Below are positions 1-11,604 of a stretch of DNA of 64,000 bases, piece by piece. Below the pieces are notes generated by a model, which was not told the origin of the DNA, searched no databases, and saw nothing but the letters and a program-made list of their open reading frames with translations. The stretch is taken from NCBI GenBank assembly GCA_003008705.1, contig PDUO01000025.1:313709-377708 (forward strand), read 5' to 3'. Origin of the DNA: Pezicula radicicola (Eukaryota > Ascomycota > Leotiomycetes > Helotiales > Dermateaceae). Position 1 is the stretch's first letter, and each line of letters opens with the position of its first letter. Made by a program: the position numbers and the translations under genes.

Positions 1-1095
1 ACACTAATGCTGCACGGTTTTACAGTATCGTGAGTACCTCCGGCATCTCAGGGTCGATTCGATCGTGCACTGCTTTCTCCTAATCGTGATCGCGGAGGGT
101 CGGCGTCACGTTAATTTATTTGCTGTTCGCTTGGCGCACAGCAGATGCTCATGCTTTCCCCCCCCCCCTCGTTTTTCAGCGTAAAGGTAAGGTACCATTG
201 ATTAATTCACAAGCACCTCTGGAACGCGCATCTGAAAATACTTGGGTTCTGTTACTGTTACGAAAGGCGCATCAGGAGGTGCCGAGCATCAGACCTCTAT
301 GTATTCTTCCTTTTTGGCTGAAGTTGTTCTGGATGCACTTGCATCACACGGGGTTATGATACAGTACTGTAAGTACTGATACCTCCAAAGTCCAAGCAGG
401 GATGTAGCGGTACAGGGGGGGGAGGGNNNNNNNNNNNNNNNNNNNNNNNNNNNNNNGGAAATAGGGCAGTTACCAGATCATCTAGAGCCGCGTGCACTCG
501 GGGGTGAGCGGGTCAAACGATGCACCAATATTCAGAATATTCAGGGCGCGACGCATGGCCCAGCATGGTTCGGACGATATTGTGGATTGATTATCGGACC
601 TATTCCGGTCGCTACGCCAATAACAATTAATAGCACACGATATTATGAAATGTCCACTTCAAGAGACTGAACTCACTTTGTGACAAACTATACAGCTAGA
701 CAGTTCTGGTACTCACAAGTCTCGCTTCTCCGTGTCCAATTGCCACTTAGATTCCCACATGTAAGCTTGTCACACCAGGCTAAGTGTAAAATTTATTAGT
801 CTCTTAGGGTCACCGCTACCGGATTGCATCCAACCTCTCAGGCTGCAGAAGACCAGTTGCAGCACAAGCTCGCAGGTTTCAGGGGTGGAGCTAAGTCTAC
901 TCTGAAAATTTGGGAAATAATGGGAACAGATGTTTCTACAGAACTACTGATAACAGCCATCATGTCCCGAGTTCATGACGGGGTCTCTTTTGTCGCTTCG
1001 AAGTTTTGTTCCTGCGGATCCCTTACATATTTGACTTCGATTCAAAGTTCAATCGCCCCAATCCGAGGTGGGAGAACCACTTGCAATTGGCCGCT
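1..1095. other. gene-poor left edge with assembly gap
   Basis: No convincing coding exon is visible. The stretch holds a poly-C run near 160-172, a poly-G run ending at the gap, and a run of 30 N at 427-456. Open frames here are short and lack conserved motifs. It forms the upstream region of the receptor gene that begins at 1096. Confidence 0.6.
427..456. other. assembly gap (30 N)
   Basis: Thirty consecutive N directly after a G-rich tract. The true length and content are unknown; the flanking homopolymer is a plausible cause of the break. Confidence 0.98.
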
Positions 1096-2644
1096 ATGAA
1101 GTTGCTTTTTGGGTTTTGCCTCTCCCTTGCCTTCGTGCTGGGAACCGTAGCCCAGAGCGCGTCACTGACGGCCGAAATTGCTGAACTTCCCACTTGTGCT
1201 GTGAGTACTTCACTGCTATTTACATCCTAACATTGATGTCAATCCAACCTAGAAACGTGGACTAACTGGGATCTTGTTCTAGCTATCCTGTCTTCTAGTC
1301 GCAGTTGAAGCATCACCTTGCGCTGTAACAAATCAGACTTGCATCTGTACAGATGCAACTTTGCAAGCCAATGTCACGGGCTGTGTCACGTTGTCATGTA
1401 CTCTCGAACAGGCACTTGGTGAGTCCCATATCAAAATGAATCCACTTGCATATCGATTCAGTTTCTGATAACCTCTCCCACCATCAGTAACCAAGAACAT
1501 CACCAGCACAGCATGTGGTGTTCCAGTCCGGGATAAGACTGTGCTCTATACAGTCCTCAGTGACACCTTCGCAATCCTCTCAGGTATAATAGTAGGCATC
1601 CGTCTAGTCTCCAAATTCTGGCTCGGCTCCAGCATCGGAATGGACGATTACTTCATAGGCATAACGCTCCTAGTAGGAATGCCCAGTTCAGCAATCAACG
1701 TACACGGCCTAGCAGCAAACGGACTCGGAAAAGACATCTGGACACTAACACCGGCAAGAATAACAGGTTTCGTCTACTACTTCTACATAATGGAAATCCT
1801 CTACTTCACCCAAGTAGCCGTACTAAAAATCTCCATCCTCTTCTTCTACAAACGAATCTTCCCTGGCCCAGCTATCAAGAAATTAATCTGGGGAACTATC
1901 GCTTTCGATGCCGTGTTCGGAATAGTTTTTCTTTTTATCTCGATATTTCAGTGTCGGCCTATTAGTTATTATTGGCAGAAATGGGATGGTTTACATGAGG
2001 GAAGTTGCTTCAATGTCAATGGTATCGGTTGGGCAAATGCTGCTATCAGCATCTTGTTGGATGGTTGGATGATTGTTCTTCCCATGTCACAACTCGTTCA
2101 TCTACAACTACATTGGAAAAAGAAGATTGGAGTCGGTATGATGTTCGTAGTCGGTACCTTGTAAGTTCACAACCCACCCTATTCACGCAAACAGTACTAA
2201 TATAAAATATGTAGTGTAACAGTAATCAGTATCCTCCGCCTCCAATCCCTCGTCGCCTTCCAAACCTCAACAAACCCAACCTGGGACAACTGGGCCGTAG
2301 CAAACTGGAGCACACTAGAAATAAACATCGGAATAATCTGCGCCTGCATGCCATCACTCCGTGTATTATTGGTTCACCTCTTCCCCAACCAAATGGGAAC
2401 GACCAAAGTATCCAGCTCCAAATACTACGCTACGGGAAGTCGATTGAACACAGCTAATAACTCGTCGACTATTGGAAGGTCTAAGAAGGTTAGGGAGACG
2501 GATGAGGATGGGATTCTTAGGAGTCAGAGTTATACCGTTGAGTATGGGAATACTCACTGGGGTGATCGTGATGAGACTCGTCTTGTTCAGATGACTGATT
2601 TGGATCCGAAATCGGGGGCTAGGACTGGGGAGAGGGAGGTTTAG
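1096..2644 (+). CDS. CFEM-domain PTH11-like seven-TM receptor
   Basis: Four exons by my reading: 1096-1200, 1283-1418, 1488-2160, 2215-2644, giving 447 aa. The start MKLLFGFCLSLAFVLG is a clear signal peptide. Residues 34-90 form a CFEM domain with eight cysteines (C34, C38, C48, C55, C57, C69, C74, C90), followed by the fungal rhodopsin-type membrane domain (LVSKFWLGSSIGMDDYFI, then FYIMEILYFTQVAVLKISIL, then a C-terminal ICACMPSLRVLLVHLFP). This architecture is that of PTH11-related G-protein-coupled receptors, plasma-membrane sensors of surface or host cues in filamentous ascomycetes. A hydrophilic tail of about 80 residues follows the last helix. The family assignment is strong; the ligand is unknown. 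Confidence 0.9.
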
Positions 2645-3022
2645 CTTTGTACGGTTTTGTGTAGATCACATGTACTCATCCTTCCTTATGTTAAACAATT
2701 GTTTTAAAGCACGTCGAAGAGATGAAATTTTGGTATCTTATCTTGCACAACTCATTATTTTAAATAGTTTAGTCAGGTCGTGTTAACTTGCGAGGCATTA
2801 GGAAATAATTAGGAAATAAGCGAATGAATGTTTTGATGAGTTTTTTCTATTGTAGATAGCTAATCGATGTTGAATTATATACATCCATGTAATATCGAGT
2901 AGGTGCAGCCATCCCAACTTTCACTGCTAGATAACAGTTCCTTCAGGTATATTATAGCAACCAAGAAACTCCTCGCTAAAACTCAAGCATTTGGCCAGCA
3001 CTAAATAGCCAACGAAAAATCA
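2645..3022. other. short intergenic region between convergent genes
   Basis: Separates the receptor (+) from the ABC transporter (-). AT-rich, presumably the two 3' UTRs. No distinct element seen. Confidence 0.6.
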
Positions 3023-6000
3023 TTAAGGCGAAATCTTTTCCGACTTTTTCCTCTGACCCCAATGCATCCTTGCAATCTTTAAAAGCACATACGCAAGCAG
3101 TCTATAAACCACAGTGCATATGCCTAACGCCATGATATTCCTTCCGGGAGAATTGCCCAAATCATACAGTTGCAACACCTGCAATCCATTGGTGATAGTG
3201 CATTCACCATTTGGCAATCTTTGTGCATCTGTACAAGTAAATTCGATTCCCCTAAGACTATATGGCGCAAGATTTCGGATGGCGTAGCGCATTGGTGAGA
3301 GGTAGTTCATGGCTTGCAAGAACCCAGGCATGCCAATAGACAGGATACCGGACATGAATTGAGCCACAGATAGGAAGACTGAAGTGAGGTTGACGGCGAA
3401 GCCTGTGTGTGCGAATAGGGTATTGAACATGATTCCTAAACTCTCACCACAAGAAACAATGCAGAAACAGTTGAAGAAACACACAAAGAACATCTGCGCG
3501 GTTCTCGGTAGTCCAGCGCCCAAATCTGTTAAGACAGCAAACAGCAAACAGGTCACTATTTCGAATGGGACCTCGAGTGTCAGATATTGAGCGAAAAATG
3601 CTTCCACGCCGTAAGTACCGTCGTCATTTTCTCTGTAGAATACGTCTTTCTCGTTGGGGTAAATGGCTACATTTTGGAGCATACCTACGAAGTAGAAGGC
3701 GCAGAATTCCTGGAGATGGAGTCAGTACGATAACCCAAATAGAATAAGATAATGGTCTGCCGGAAGAGTATACCTGGATGAAGCCCAACCGTGTCTGTAC
3801 AGAATAATAATCGAACTTTAAAGGGGCAAAAAACAGCGTTAGAATTATCCCCAGGCCAAGAACTTGCATAATGCGCGCGATAAGCAATGGCGGCTGTCTT
3901 CGAAAATTGATGGAAGCTCGATGCACTAAAATTGGATAAGCCTCCCAAAATCTGGCCGGTTTCCTCACCAGTGAGCCCAATTCAGCAGGCGTAGAAATAA
4001 CGGTGGGGTGCATAGCGGCGAAGAAGTCGCCTGATGACCAAGAATAGATGAGACCTCGAACTTTGTTGCGGGTTGCTTCTTCTCGGTTTGATTGTTGGAG
4101 GTCAACGGTTATCAGATCGAGGGCGAAGTCCGCTGGATTAGTTGTTGTAGGACAAGGGAAGCCTAGAGCGTCGAAGTGAGGTAGCATGCCTGCACCATTA
4201 CCGGCGTACACTGGTGAGCCACCGCGAGCTAGGAGAAGAACATTCCCAAAAGTCTTGAATAAGTCGGACCGAGCTTGGTGGATTGTAAGAATGAGGGTTC
4301 GACCTTCTTGGGCTAAACCTTGAAGGACTTCAATGATAGATGATGCGGTAAAAGCATCAAGGCCGGACGTTGGCTCATCGAGGAGAAGAACTCTAGAGGT
4401 GTTCCGAGTCAGTATTAGTTCTTGTGGAACCATTGTGATCACGTACCTTGGATCAGTAAGAATCTGAACAGCAATAGTAACTCGCCGCTTCTCTCCTCCC
4501 GAGATGCCTTTAATAAGCTCGCTCCCAATCAAATTATCAGCGCAATCCTTTAGGCCCATCTTCAGCAGCACGTCTTCCGCACGTTGATATTTCTGTGCAG
4601 TGGACATAAAAGACGGTAGTCGAAGAGCCGCAGAAAATCGGAGTGTTTCTCGCACAGTAAGTGACGGGAGCAGGGCATCATCGTCTTGACAGACATATGA
4701 ACAAACAGAACGAACGACTGAGTCAGATGGGATAGCACCGTTGAAGGTCATATCACCACTTGTTCTATACTGAGTACTAAGTGAGTTATGCAAACGCAAA
4801 GCCATGGCGTTGAGAAGGGACGTTTTGCCACTTCCTGAAGGGCCCATGATTACATTGAGAAGCCCGGCTTGGAAGGTTGTCGTTAGGGGGTGCAATATTG
4901 TTTTAGTGGGGAGTTTCCTGCCGAGTGCAGTTCTCTTGTCCAGGTCAAGGGCAAACTTGTCGAGTCCAATATCAACTGTCCTCACTTCGGCAGCAGATCT
5001 AGCCGTCATTTTCTCCTTTCCAGCTGAAAGATCAGTGTCGGTGATTCTAGCCTTCGCAATCGTCATATCCACTCTCTTGTATTTCAAACCCAATCCAGCA
5101 AGAGTGTAAAACATGACCACAAAGGCCACTAGGATTATGATTGGCCTTGTAACCCAGTTGTCATAGTTGAAGCCCAGTGATTCCATGATATAAGTTCCCG
5201 TATACTGAGCGCAAGCCGGATTCGATTCGCCGCCTTCGAGAGGGCAATCATAGAATTGTCCTACGAACTCATTCGCCGCTAGAGCTCCAAATCCGTAAAA
5301 GACATATGCTGTCCATTTGAACCACCTCACGTAGACAGGTATCGTGTTGCTCTGAATGAAGAATCCACAAGCCATGCTCTGAATTGTATAACCCAGGTTA
5401 GCGATAAGTGATGCGCCCGCAAAACTCCTCGAGGCCGCAATGCAAGTGGTAGCTAAAGTGACGGCAATATATTGCATCAATAGTATGACAGCGAAGAAAG
5501 TAAGATATGCTTCTGCTTCGGCTCTAAATCCAGCCATCCAGTAGAAAATTAGAGAATATAACAGTGGAACGGGTAGATCTTCGACGAAAAATCTAGCAAG
5601 ACGACGACTCAGCAGGAATGGGACAACATCGACAACGTTCTCATTGTGCTCACGGTCAAAAAGTTGTATATCGATTGATAGTCGGTAGGTCTCGAAAATA
5701 AGGATGAGATATCCTTGCAAAGCAGAAGCTGTGTATAAAGCACCCTCACGACTACGGATGCCTGACTGACTTCTGCTCAACGAGAGAAAGACCCATCCGG
5801 TAATGATTCCCATGAGAATTGCTTCACCAATGGAACCCACCATGCCCATTGGATCACGATACGTAGTCAAGAACGTACGAGCTGTGAGAACTCGTACCTG
5901 TCTGACAAAAGGCGAATGGGAATGGGATAGAGAAGTTGACAGCCCTGGATCTAAAGCCCTTGGCTGTTCAGGACCTTCCAAGTTCTTCTCGCCAGATTGG

Positions 6001-7252
6001 CTATAGATCTCATCACTCCGTTGTTCCCAGGCCGTTTTCAATCGACTAACTCGTTCTGAGGATATAGTCTCAAGCTCAGGAGAACGATTGTCAATAGCTG
6101 CGATATCGATCAAGAACTCGGCTGGGTTGACAAATGGGGGTAGCTCCATGTTTATGCTCTGAAACCATGGCAGACAGTCTGACGACTTGCCTGAGTAGAC
6201 TGGACTTCCTCTTGTCATAATGACAAGCCTATCAAGCATCCCCCAAATTTCAGAGCGCGGTTGATGAATGGTTGTGATAATTGTCCTGCCTTTTTTTGCA
6301 AGTCCTGCCAGGGTTCGGACAAGTTGAAAGGCACTAGTAGCATCAAGCCCTGTTGTCGGCTCCTACATACATTGAAACATCAGCAATTGTTAATTGGGAA
6401 ATTATTTGATTTGGAATGAAAGATAGCACATCCATGCAAGTTTGTTTCACAGGCCCAAAATATGCTACAGTGGGAAAAGTTGATTCTTACATCTAAGAAA
6501 AGCACGCTGGGATTGCTCAGTAATTGAACAGCGATGCTCGTCCTCCTCTTCTCCCCTCCAGAACATCCTTTGTGTATCGAACTCCCAATTCTTGTATTTG
6601 CACATTCCTTTAAGCCCAACTCTAGAATAACCTCCTCCACGACCCTTTTCCGCTGTTCTTTAGTCGTTGGGGGAGGGAGTCGCAAGTCGGCCGAATACTG
6701 AAGGGTTTCTCGGACAGTGAGTGTTGGTAACAAAACATCGTGTTGCATCACATATGCGCTCCGAATGTTGTGCACACTACCCATTCCATTGTACGTTGTG
6801 TTTCCCCCAATCGATAATCTACTACTCTTCATGCGCTCTGCCATTGTGTTCAACATAGTCGTTTTCCCAGAACCACTTCCCCCAAGTATAGCTGTGAGTG
6901 TTCCTGCTGGCATCGAGGCAGATACAGAGTGCAGAATCTGTTTGGTTTCTGATTCTCCATTTTTGGCTCGTTTCCAGGACAGAAGGTCTGTCAAAGAAAA
7001 CGCCGAAGGCGAGAGATCAACAGTTACTGAAAGATTCCGTACTTCGACATTAACTGGCTCCACCTCGGAAAGAGATATGTGGTTGCTCTGTACAGTCGAT
7101 GTCGCATGGAGATCATTATTACGAGGCTCGTCCGTAGCAGTTGTTGACGCTGGAGATTTAATCTCGTCGTGTGAGTTATGCACCGAGGCATCTACACCAG
7201 CCAAGCTCCGTCGCCCAAGGCCACTCTCAATGTCATTGTCCTCCCCCATCAT
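3023..7252 (-). CDS. full-size ABC-G (WHITE/YOL075c-type) transporter
   Basis: Exons on the minus strand: 7252-6491, 6362-4447, 4392-3774, 3709-3023, which sum to 1,327 aa in frame. Order is NBD1-TMD1-NBD2-TMD2, the forward layout of YOL075c-like transporters rather than a half-size WHITE protein. NBD1 has Walker A GGSGSGKT (124-131), signature CSGGEKRR (230-237), Walker B LFLDEPTTGLD (bridging the first intron) and H-loop IHQPRSEIW. NBD2 has GPSGSGKTSLLN, ISGGEKRR, LLLDEPTSGLD and IHQARSDLF. Both Walker B glutamates and both H-loop histidines are present, so neither site looks degenerate. The 54-bp intron at 4393-4446 is a multiple of three and open, so retention would insert 18 residues just before Walker B of NBD2. 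Likely a membrane exporter or lipid-active transporter; substrate unknown. Confidence 0.93.
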
Positions 7253-8663
7253 TGTCCTCTTTCTGATTATAATTCCTGGCGCATTTCAACGGTACTTTCC
7301 GCTATCCAGATTCGATGACGCTTAGACTGGTGGATTTCAATTGCAAGACAGCAGCGACGCCTAGCAGATGGACGTTTATCGCATGCGACTCACTGTACGT
7401 GAGAGCGAACAACAATTGTATCAGAGAAAACGAAGACGATGAGCACAGTGACGACAAGAACAAAGACTGCGACATGGCGGACATGATTCGCTGCATCTCG
7501 AGTAGTGAGCAATGCTTTCTAGCGGTGCTTCCACGGAAAAATAGCCCAACCGGCAATACCATGGGGATCAATTGTCAACGGGACCAATACAAAGCCAGAA
7601 TGGCCCTCGTCTTCCCCTGACAACTCCACCAATATCGTGACATCTGTCCTCGCGTAGGTACCGAAGTAGTGGAGGTTGTCAACTCAGCTACTCAGCTACA
7701 CTGTACGCCCCTGCAGGATGTCATTCGATACGGAGGAGTGCATGTAAACGAGTTGGACGAGGTGCCATCGGTTAGAGAACTTTCGTTCTTGTAGCTTTCG
7801 ACATACAGTGAGGAGCGTACGAAGCACGCGAGCAACGTTACGGTTCAGTTGCTCAACTCATTTCCAAACCTCGCAGGCTTCAGATGAACCCGGGTCCTAG
7901 TCAAGGATGCAAAATTGGCTCGGTTAGAGAGCATCGAGAGCATCGAAAGATGCTGTGTGAGATTTGGAAGATGCGTTTCGAGGTTATTTTGTTTGAAACA
8001 CAGCTCCATCTCGACTCTTGCCAAGCGATTCAACGGCTTCAACACAACGTTTCAACGGTCTACGAGCAGCACGTGCGATGCCCCGAGTTATGAATTATAC
8101 AGTAATATGCGAGCCCAGCTCGCCCTGGAAATTGCAACCGGGCCCTCAATGTCTTGCAAGCGAGGCGAGGTCTAGCTAGCTGCTGACGGCATTGCTAAAG
8201 TCATGAGTACAGTACGCTTCGTACGATTTTCAATTTACGGAAAAGATAACAAGTTCATGGCCCCGAGATATTTGACCTCGTCTTTCCGTTATTGTAGCAG
8301 TGGGCATATCCTTTCAGGCTCAATTCTCCGGAAGACCACATAGAGAGTTTGCTCCGATAGCGTGGGGGCCATTTGCATTTTGAGCAGCGTAGTATCGATG
8401 CCGGAAAGAGGCGGCACGATGTGCATGCATTATTCTTGTGGCATTCTTGTGACGCTGTTGGCGGCAGCGGCAGCGGCAACACCACCAACATCATCGGCCA
8501 TAAGCATCATTACCAACAGCCAATTGACTCTTATCAGCAATTGCTCTGTTTTAGAACTGCAATTTAATGTTGGTGGAGATCACAAGACAATCGCACACCT
8601 CTCTGGAAGGCCTGCCCGTCATCGTTGGTCTCGTGCAACCAAAATTATTCCAGCCCTACCATT
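7253..8663. promoter_or_regulatory. divergent intergenic region, ABC transporter / CorA-like gene
   Basis: About 1.4 kb between two divergent starts. The open frames here look non-coding. There is a GGCGGCAGCGGCAGCGGC trinucleotide-like tract near 8460-8478. No specific regulator site can be named. Confidence 0.45.
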
Positions 8664-11125
8664 ATGGACCAATCGAGTCGTGCTGGGCCTGTCGGATTAG
8701 CAATTGATTCTGCTGCTCCAGTGCACCCAACCCAACCGGATAGGAAGTCAATTCCGGCGTTAGAATTCCTGGAAATCTCGGTATGTCAAGCTCGTGATTT
8801 CTTTGTAATGATATTGACTGACTGGGGTTGGTATAGGATGATAATACTCCTTCAAGGGGACCTGTTCCTTATGACTGCGTTATTGATTATATTTACGAGA
8901 CGGTAAGATCAAAATAGCGTGAGCACTAGTTGTGAGTATGTGTCTTACTCAATTGGCGAACAGGGAGTTTTCTCACCGACTTTTCCGGAGACAATATCGG
9001 AGGGTTCCTCAATATTTGAGGGTATTCAAGACAAATCAACGGTGAAGGCGAACAAGTTCTTAGGCACACAAAACGATGTGAAAATATCTGATGAAAAGGC
9101 CCCAAAACTGCGTCTTATGTAAAAACTCGGTTTTCAGATTCTGCACTTATTGCTGACAACTTAGTAGTATTGAAAATGCAGACCCAAACTCAGTATCGAG
9201 CTCGTCTCATCTGAGGACAACTGAAAGCAATGCTCTGGTCAAGGGTTGGAATTTGCCACTGGAATTTGTGGAAGTCCTCAACAACCGAGAGATACATACA
9301 GACTTTATATGGAATCGGCTGGTGTCAACTGCTACAACTCAGCTGTTCAGTAAGTTGAGTGCTTTTCTTTTTGTCCAAGGATACGAAGCTCGCGCGTTCC
9401 TCCATGATTTACTTACCCTGACTTACTCAAATGGACAAGATAATTGGGTCACTTGGGCTTTTTGTTTGTTGGAATGCCTGGCACCTTCAACAGTGAACTT
9501 AGTTTGAATAACTCAAAGCTGAGTGTTTTATGAGTAATCGTAGTAGCTCTTGCCTTAGACTCCTAGCCCCATAGTTGCCAGATCTATGGCAACATCTTCT
9601 TTCAGAAGCTGGCGCAGCGTATATTTCACCAGTTCATTATATATAGAGCAGATTATTTGCTATGGAGACGGAACACTACTTGTGCTTTCATCTGATCTAA
9701 AAGCAAAAAGCACATGCGGCATACTGCTATCAAGAAACAACGAAAGCCCTATGAAAATACTTGAAAACCTCAACCAAAATGCTCAACTTCTTCAACATCC
9801 ACTTTGCATCCCTGTTCAACTGTTAGAGCATAACCTCGCCCTTGAAGCATCTTCTACAAATTACACGTTCAAGCTTCTCGACAGCGCAATCCACCACCTG
9901 GATATGACTCTTGAAGGCAGCAGTGCGCACGGTGTTGACCACCATTACACCGAAGCGAATAGAGCCCAATATAAAGCGGCTGCTGCTCTATCCATTGGGT
10001 TCGATGAGACTGAGTCTTTAGTGGAATTCATTCGTGAGAGTCTGCTTGATCTCGATGCAACTATTTACGCCATTGCAGAGCTTCACGATTTAATCCAGAG
10101 CAAACTTTACTTCTGCGAGAAGAGGTCCCAGTGCTTCAAGAGAACATTGCAACACAAGGAGGCAGAATTAGATCGGAAACTTAGTAGCGTAAGAACTCCA
10201 GTCATGACAGAAGACATACTCAGCTTCAGTTAGCCCAAACTATCTTACAGGTTGAGAAGTGTGAGCCAGGAAGACCTTCAGTTCTGGCTCTCAAATTTCA
10301 GCCAATAGTGCGCATGTGCTCTAAGTGTTTTCACTCCTCTCTCAAGCATCAAGACAGGTTGAAAAGCTAATACCGAGAGTGATACTTTCGTTTCGCAACT
10401 TTTCTTTCCTTGTTCATGTTGAGTGCGCTGATATGGGCGGTATTAGGTTCATGAGATTCTCATCTTTCGTAATGGGAGAAATATTAGAGATGCCAATCCT
10501 ATCTTACCACAGTTAATTGGTAATAGCCCAGCTCTCGCCGAAAAGGCATTCACCGTGCTTGTGTTAATATACCTGCCTGCAATATTCATCTCTGTAAGTC
10601 CCACTTTCTCCTTATAAACTTTTGATTTGAGAGCCTGGACATGACAGATATCAGACACTATTCAGCACTCCCCTTTTCTCTTTCATCATCCCTAAATCAG
10701 GTACCATACTCTCGTCACAATTTTGGATCTACTGGGCCGTCTCCCTACCACTCATCGCCCTAACTCTCATCCTTTATTTACTTTCGTACTGGCATTCCCA
10801 ACCGATATCCATGGACCGGGGCACTGAGGGACATAAGCACCAAAACCCAAACAGCACCAAGTCCGGTAGGAGAGTGAGACTCTCTAAAGAATCTCGCCGA
10901 GATCAAGTAGTCGAAGTACAAACAGGTCTTGGCAATATTGACAGAGTGAAAAGGGATGTTGACTCGCGGCAGAAGTTGCAGAGAGACGAAGAGGCCCTCT
11001 CGCTACGCGTAAAACCCAAGGGTCCTCGCCTCTGGCGTCGCGTACAAGGAAAGGGATTTGGTGAAAGGGGGGGTGGTCAGACCTCTTCTACAAGCTTAGC
11101 CGATCATCCTCAAGTTGCGGCTTAA
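8664..11125 (+). CDS. fungal CorA-like two-TM membrane protein, middle exons unresolved
   Basis: Exons that join cleanly: 8664-8780, 8837-8902, 8964-9118, 9165 to about 9349. The last part also joins: an exon ending at TTCATCTCT near 10591, then ACACTATTC near 10654 through to the stop at 11125. The C-terminus carries two hydrophobic segments, EKAFTVLVLIYLPAIFIS and FWIYWAVSLPLIALTLILYL, split by a 60-bp intron, then a basic hydrophilic tail of about 110 residues. This two-helix C-terminus resembles the CorA-like module of many Pezizomycotina proteins of unknown role. In the middle, 9580-9690 reads sensibly in one frame (GNIFFQKLAQRIFHQF) and 9690-10200 in another (MKILENLNQNAQLLQHPLCI), which suggests a one-base frameshift, a sequencing error, or an unusual intron near 9680. 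A start at 8664 fits the splice chain. Function unknown. Confidence 0.6.
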
Positions 11126-11385
11126 GAGATTTAAGAGGGATTATTTGATGCCGAGCCAGATTCCGGAGTTGGCATTTGCTTCTGCCAAGTTATTGGCTAT
11201 TATAGAAAATGGACTAGCGTTAAGACATTGTTATGTATTAGATTTCCAGTATAGCATTGTTCAAGTCCATTAAAAATTGATATGTGATGCGGAGTAAAGG
11301 TCTCCGAACCCAGCCTACTTTCCTGATCAAGTCGGCTGGTAAGACGGCTGTCATGATCTAACTATATCCATTACATCAACGCTTG

Positions 11386-11604
11386 TCAGCGATCTAACTC
11401 GGTACCAGCGTTGACCACTGCATTGAAAACGGTTTCTGGTGCCTTGCTCTGGTTCACCGTCCAGACTGGAGCTTGGGTAGAACATTTACCAACAGGTCCC
11501 TTGTCGATATTCTAATCTGACACTACCACACATTTATCACGGATATCGTCGCCGGTATACCATCTGCCAGGGAAACGTTCTGACCACATAGTATGCACAT
11601 ACAT
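11386..11604 (-). pseudogene. decayed small ORF with internal stop
   Basis: Reading down from an ATG at 11604, the frame gives a protein-like sequence rich in W, C, P and G (start MYVHTMWSERFPGRWYTGDD), is interrupted by TAG at 11512-11514, and resumes with NIDKGPVGKCSTQAPVWTVN to end at a TGA at 11386. Composition and cysteine content look like the C-terminal part of a secreted protein. I cannot name the family. No short intron removes the stop. Best treated as a gene remnant; a chance frame is the alternative. Confidence 0.3.

Noticed and set aside
160..172. Poly-C run at the left edge
   Set aside because: Homopolymer near an assembly gap, likely low information.
6717..7325. 202-aa plus-strand frame
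   Set aside because: Antisense of NBD1 of the ABC transporter.
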